Below, piece by piece: positions 48,079-48,404 of a stretch of DNA of 48,404 bases. The translations under genes and the position numbers were made by a program. How positions within the stretch are numbered: position 1 is the stretch's first letter; every line of letters starts with the position of its first letter. The notes under the pieces were generated by a model. That model was not told the origin of the DNA. It saw only the letters and a program-made list of their open reading frames with translations, and ran no database searches. Origin of the DNA: GCA-2718845 sp913041905 (GTDB lineage Bacteria; Pseudomonadota; Gammaproteobacteria; GCA-002705445; GCA-002716945); the NCBI GenBank assembly GCA_913041905.1, contig CAJWJQ010000002.1, positions 1 to 48,404 on the forward strand. The letters are read 5' to 3'.

Positions 48079-48404
48079 TTATGACGCCTGTTGAATTAAT
48101 GCTTCTGCTACATTGTTTGGTAGTTCCGCATATTTAGTAAATTCCATTGTATAAGTAGCTCTTCCTTGTGACATTGATCTTAATGTTGTTGAATAACCAA
48201 ACATTTCAGATAAAGGCACTTCTGCTTTCACGACATTTCCTGCAACAGTATCTTCCATCCCTAAAACTATACCACGCCTTCTGTTTAAATCTCCTGTAAC
48301 ATCTCCAAGGTAATCTTTTGGTGTAACAGCTTCAACAGACATTACGGGCTCTAATATTACAGGTTTTGCTTTTTTAGCACCTTCTTTAAAAGCTTGGGAA
48401 GCTG
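48079..48404 (-). CDS. fusA: elongation factor G, C-terminal part (runs off the window)
   Basis: The last 107 or so codons of EF-G, open to the window edge. Reading in from the edge gives ASQAFKEGAKKAKPVILEPV, then GDLNRRRGIVLGMED and EMFGYSTTLRSMSQGRATYT, matching domains IV-V of EF-G. The internal ATG at 48342 is not the start. In E. coli tufA lies between fusA and rpsJ; here rpsJ follows fusA after 2 bases. Confidence 0.95.
   Translation of the reverse strand, partial: ASQAFKEGAKKAKPVILEPVMSVEAVTPKDYLGDVTGDLNRRRGIVLGMEDTVAGNVVKAEVPLSEMFGYSTTLRSMSQGRATYTMEFTKYAELPNNVAEALIQQAS

Noticed and set aside
47667..48137. 156-codon open frame antisense to rpsJ
   Set aside because: Phe/Val-rich low-complexity product is simply the complement of the Lys-rich S10 tail.
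48079..48342. An 87-codon small gene starting at ATG 48342
   Set aside because: The frame is open to the window edge and encodes EF-G throughout, so this ATG is internal.

Overview
The window is 48.4 kb of very AT-rich DNA (about 30% G+C by eye) with tightly packed, often overlapping genes. The gene set (YhdP, TldD/PmbA, LptE, Lnt, HolA, the YbeZ-YbeY-CorC-Lnt block, ssb divergent from uvrA, and the fusA/S10/spc/alpha ribosomal cluster ending in rplQ) points to a gammaproteobacterium. The low G+C, tiny intergenic spaces and shortened proteins suggest a streamlined marine or host-associated lineage, for example SAR86-like or SUP05/vesicomyid-symbiont-like. I cannot settle the lineage from the sequence alone. 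No stretch over 300 bases lacks a gene. I see no tRNA, rRNA, CRISPR array, insertion sequence or prophage.

Layout. (1) 6-7137, plus strand: a nine-gene Mrp/Mnh-type cation/proton antiporter operon in the order E-F-G-DUF4040-B-C-D-D-small membrane protein-D. (2) 17058 down to 7134, minus strand: one continuous gene train holA-proA-nadD-rsfS-yhdP-nitrilase-tldD-pmbA. (3) 17092-20795: a 3-hydroxyisobutyrate-dehydrogenase-family gene, an Irr-like Fur-family regulator, and the convergent operon rubrerythrin / GlpC-HdrB-like Fe-S protein / DUF3501. (4) 20903-22960: pyrD, a 93-residue unknown and a glyoxalase-II-like hydrolase. (5) 31431 down to 22962, minus strand: ssb-miaB-phoH(ybeZ)-ybeY-corC-lnt-leuS-lptE. 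(6) uvrA on the plus strand, convergent with (7) the large ribosomal cluster on the minus strand, from the 3' end of fusA through rpsJ...rplQ (47 kb down to 34.4 kb). That cluster includes a short rpmJ gene at 37235-37348.

Most interesting points. First, a near-perfect Irr/ICE-type palindrome lies over the predicted -10 box of the rubrerythrin promoter, while an Irr-like regulator with its HHH motif sits next door. This makes a self-contained iron/peroxide-response module including DUF3501, whose function is unknown. Second, ribosomal protein S10 (NusE) carries an approximately 88-residue histone-H1-like Lys/Ala/Thr tail made of 22-residue repeats, and L3 has a charged C-terminal tail. Third, nadD has no ATG/GTG/TTG upstream of its catalytic motif and appears to start at an AUU placed 6 bases after a good Shine-Dalgarno sequence. 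Fourth, most genes at the head of a transcript lack a Shine-Dalgarno sequence, and several have a -10-like box a few bases before the ATG, suggesting leaderless mRNAs.
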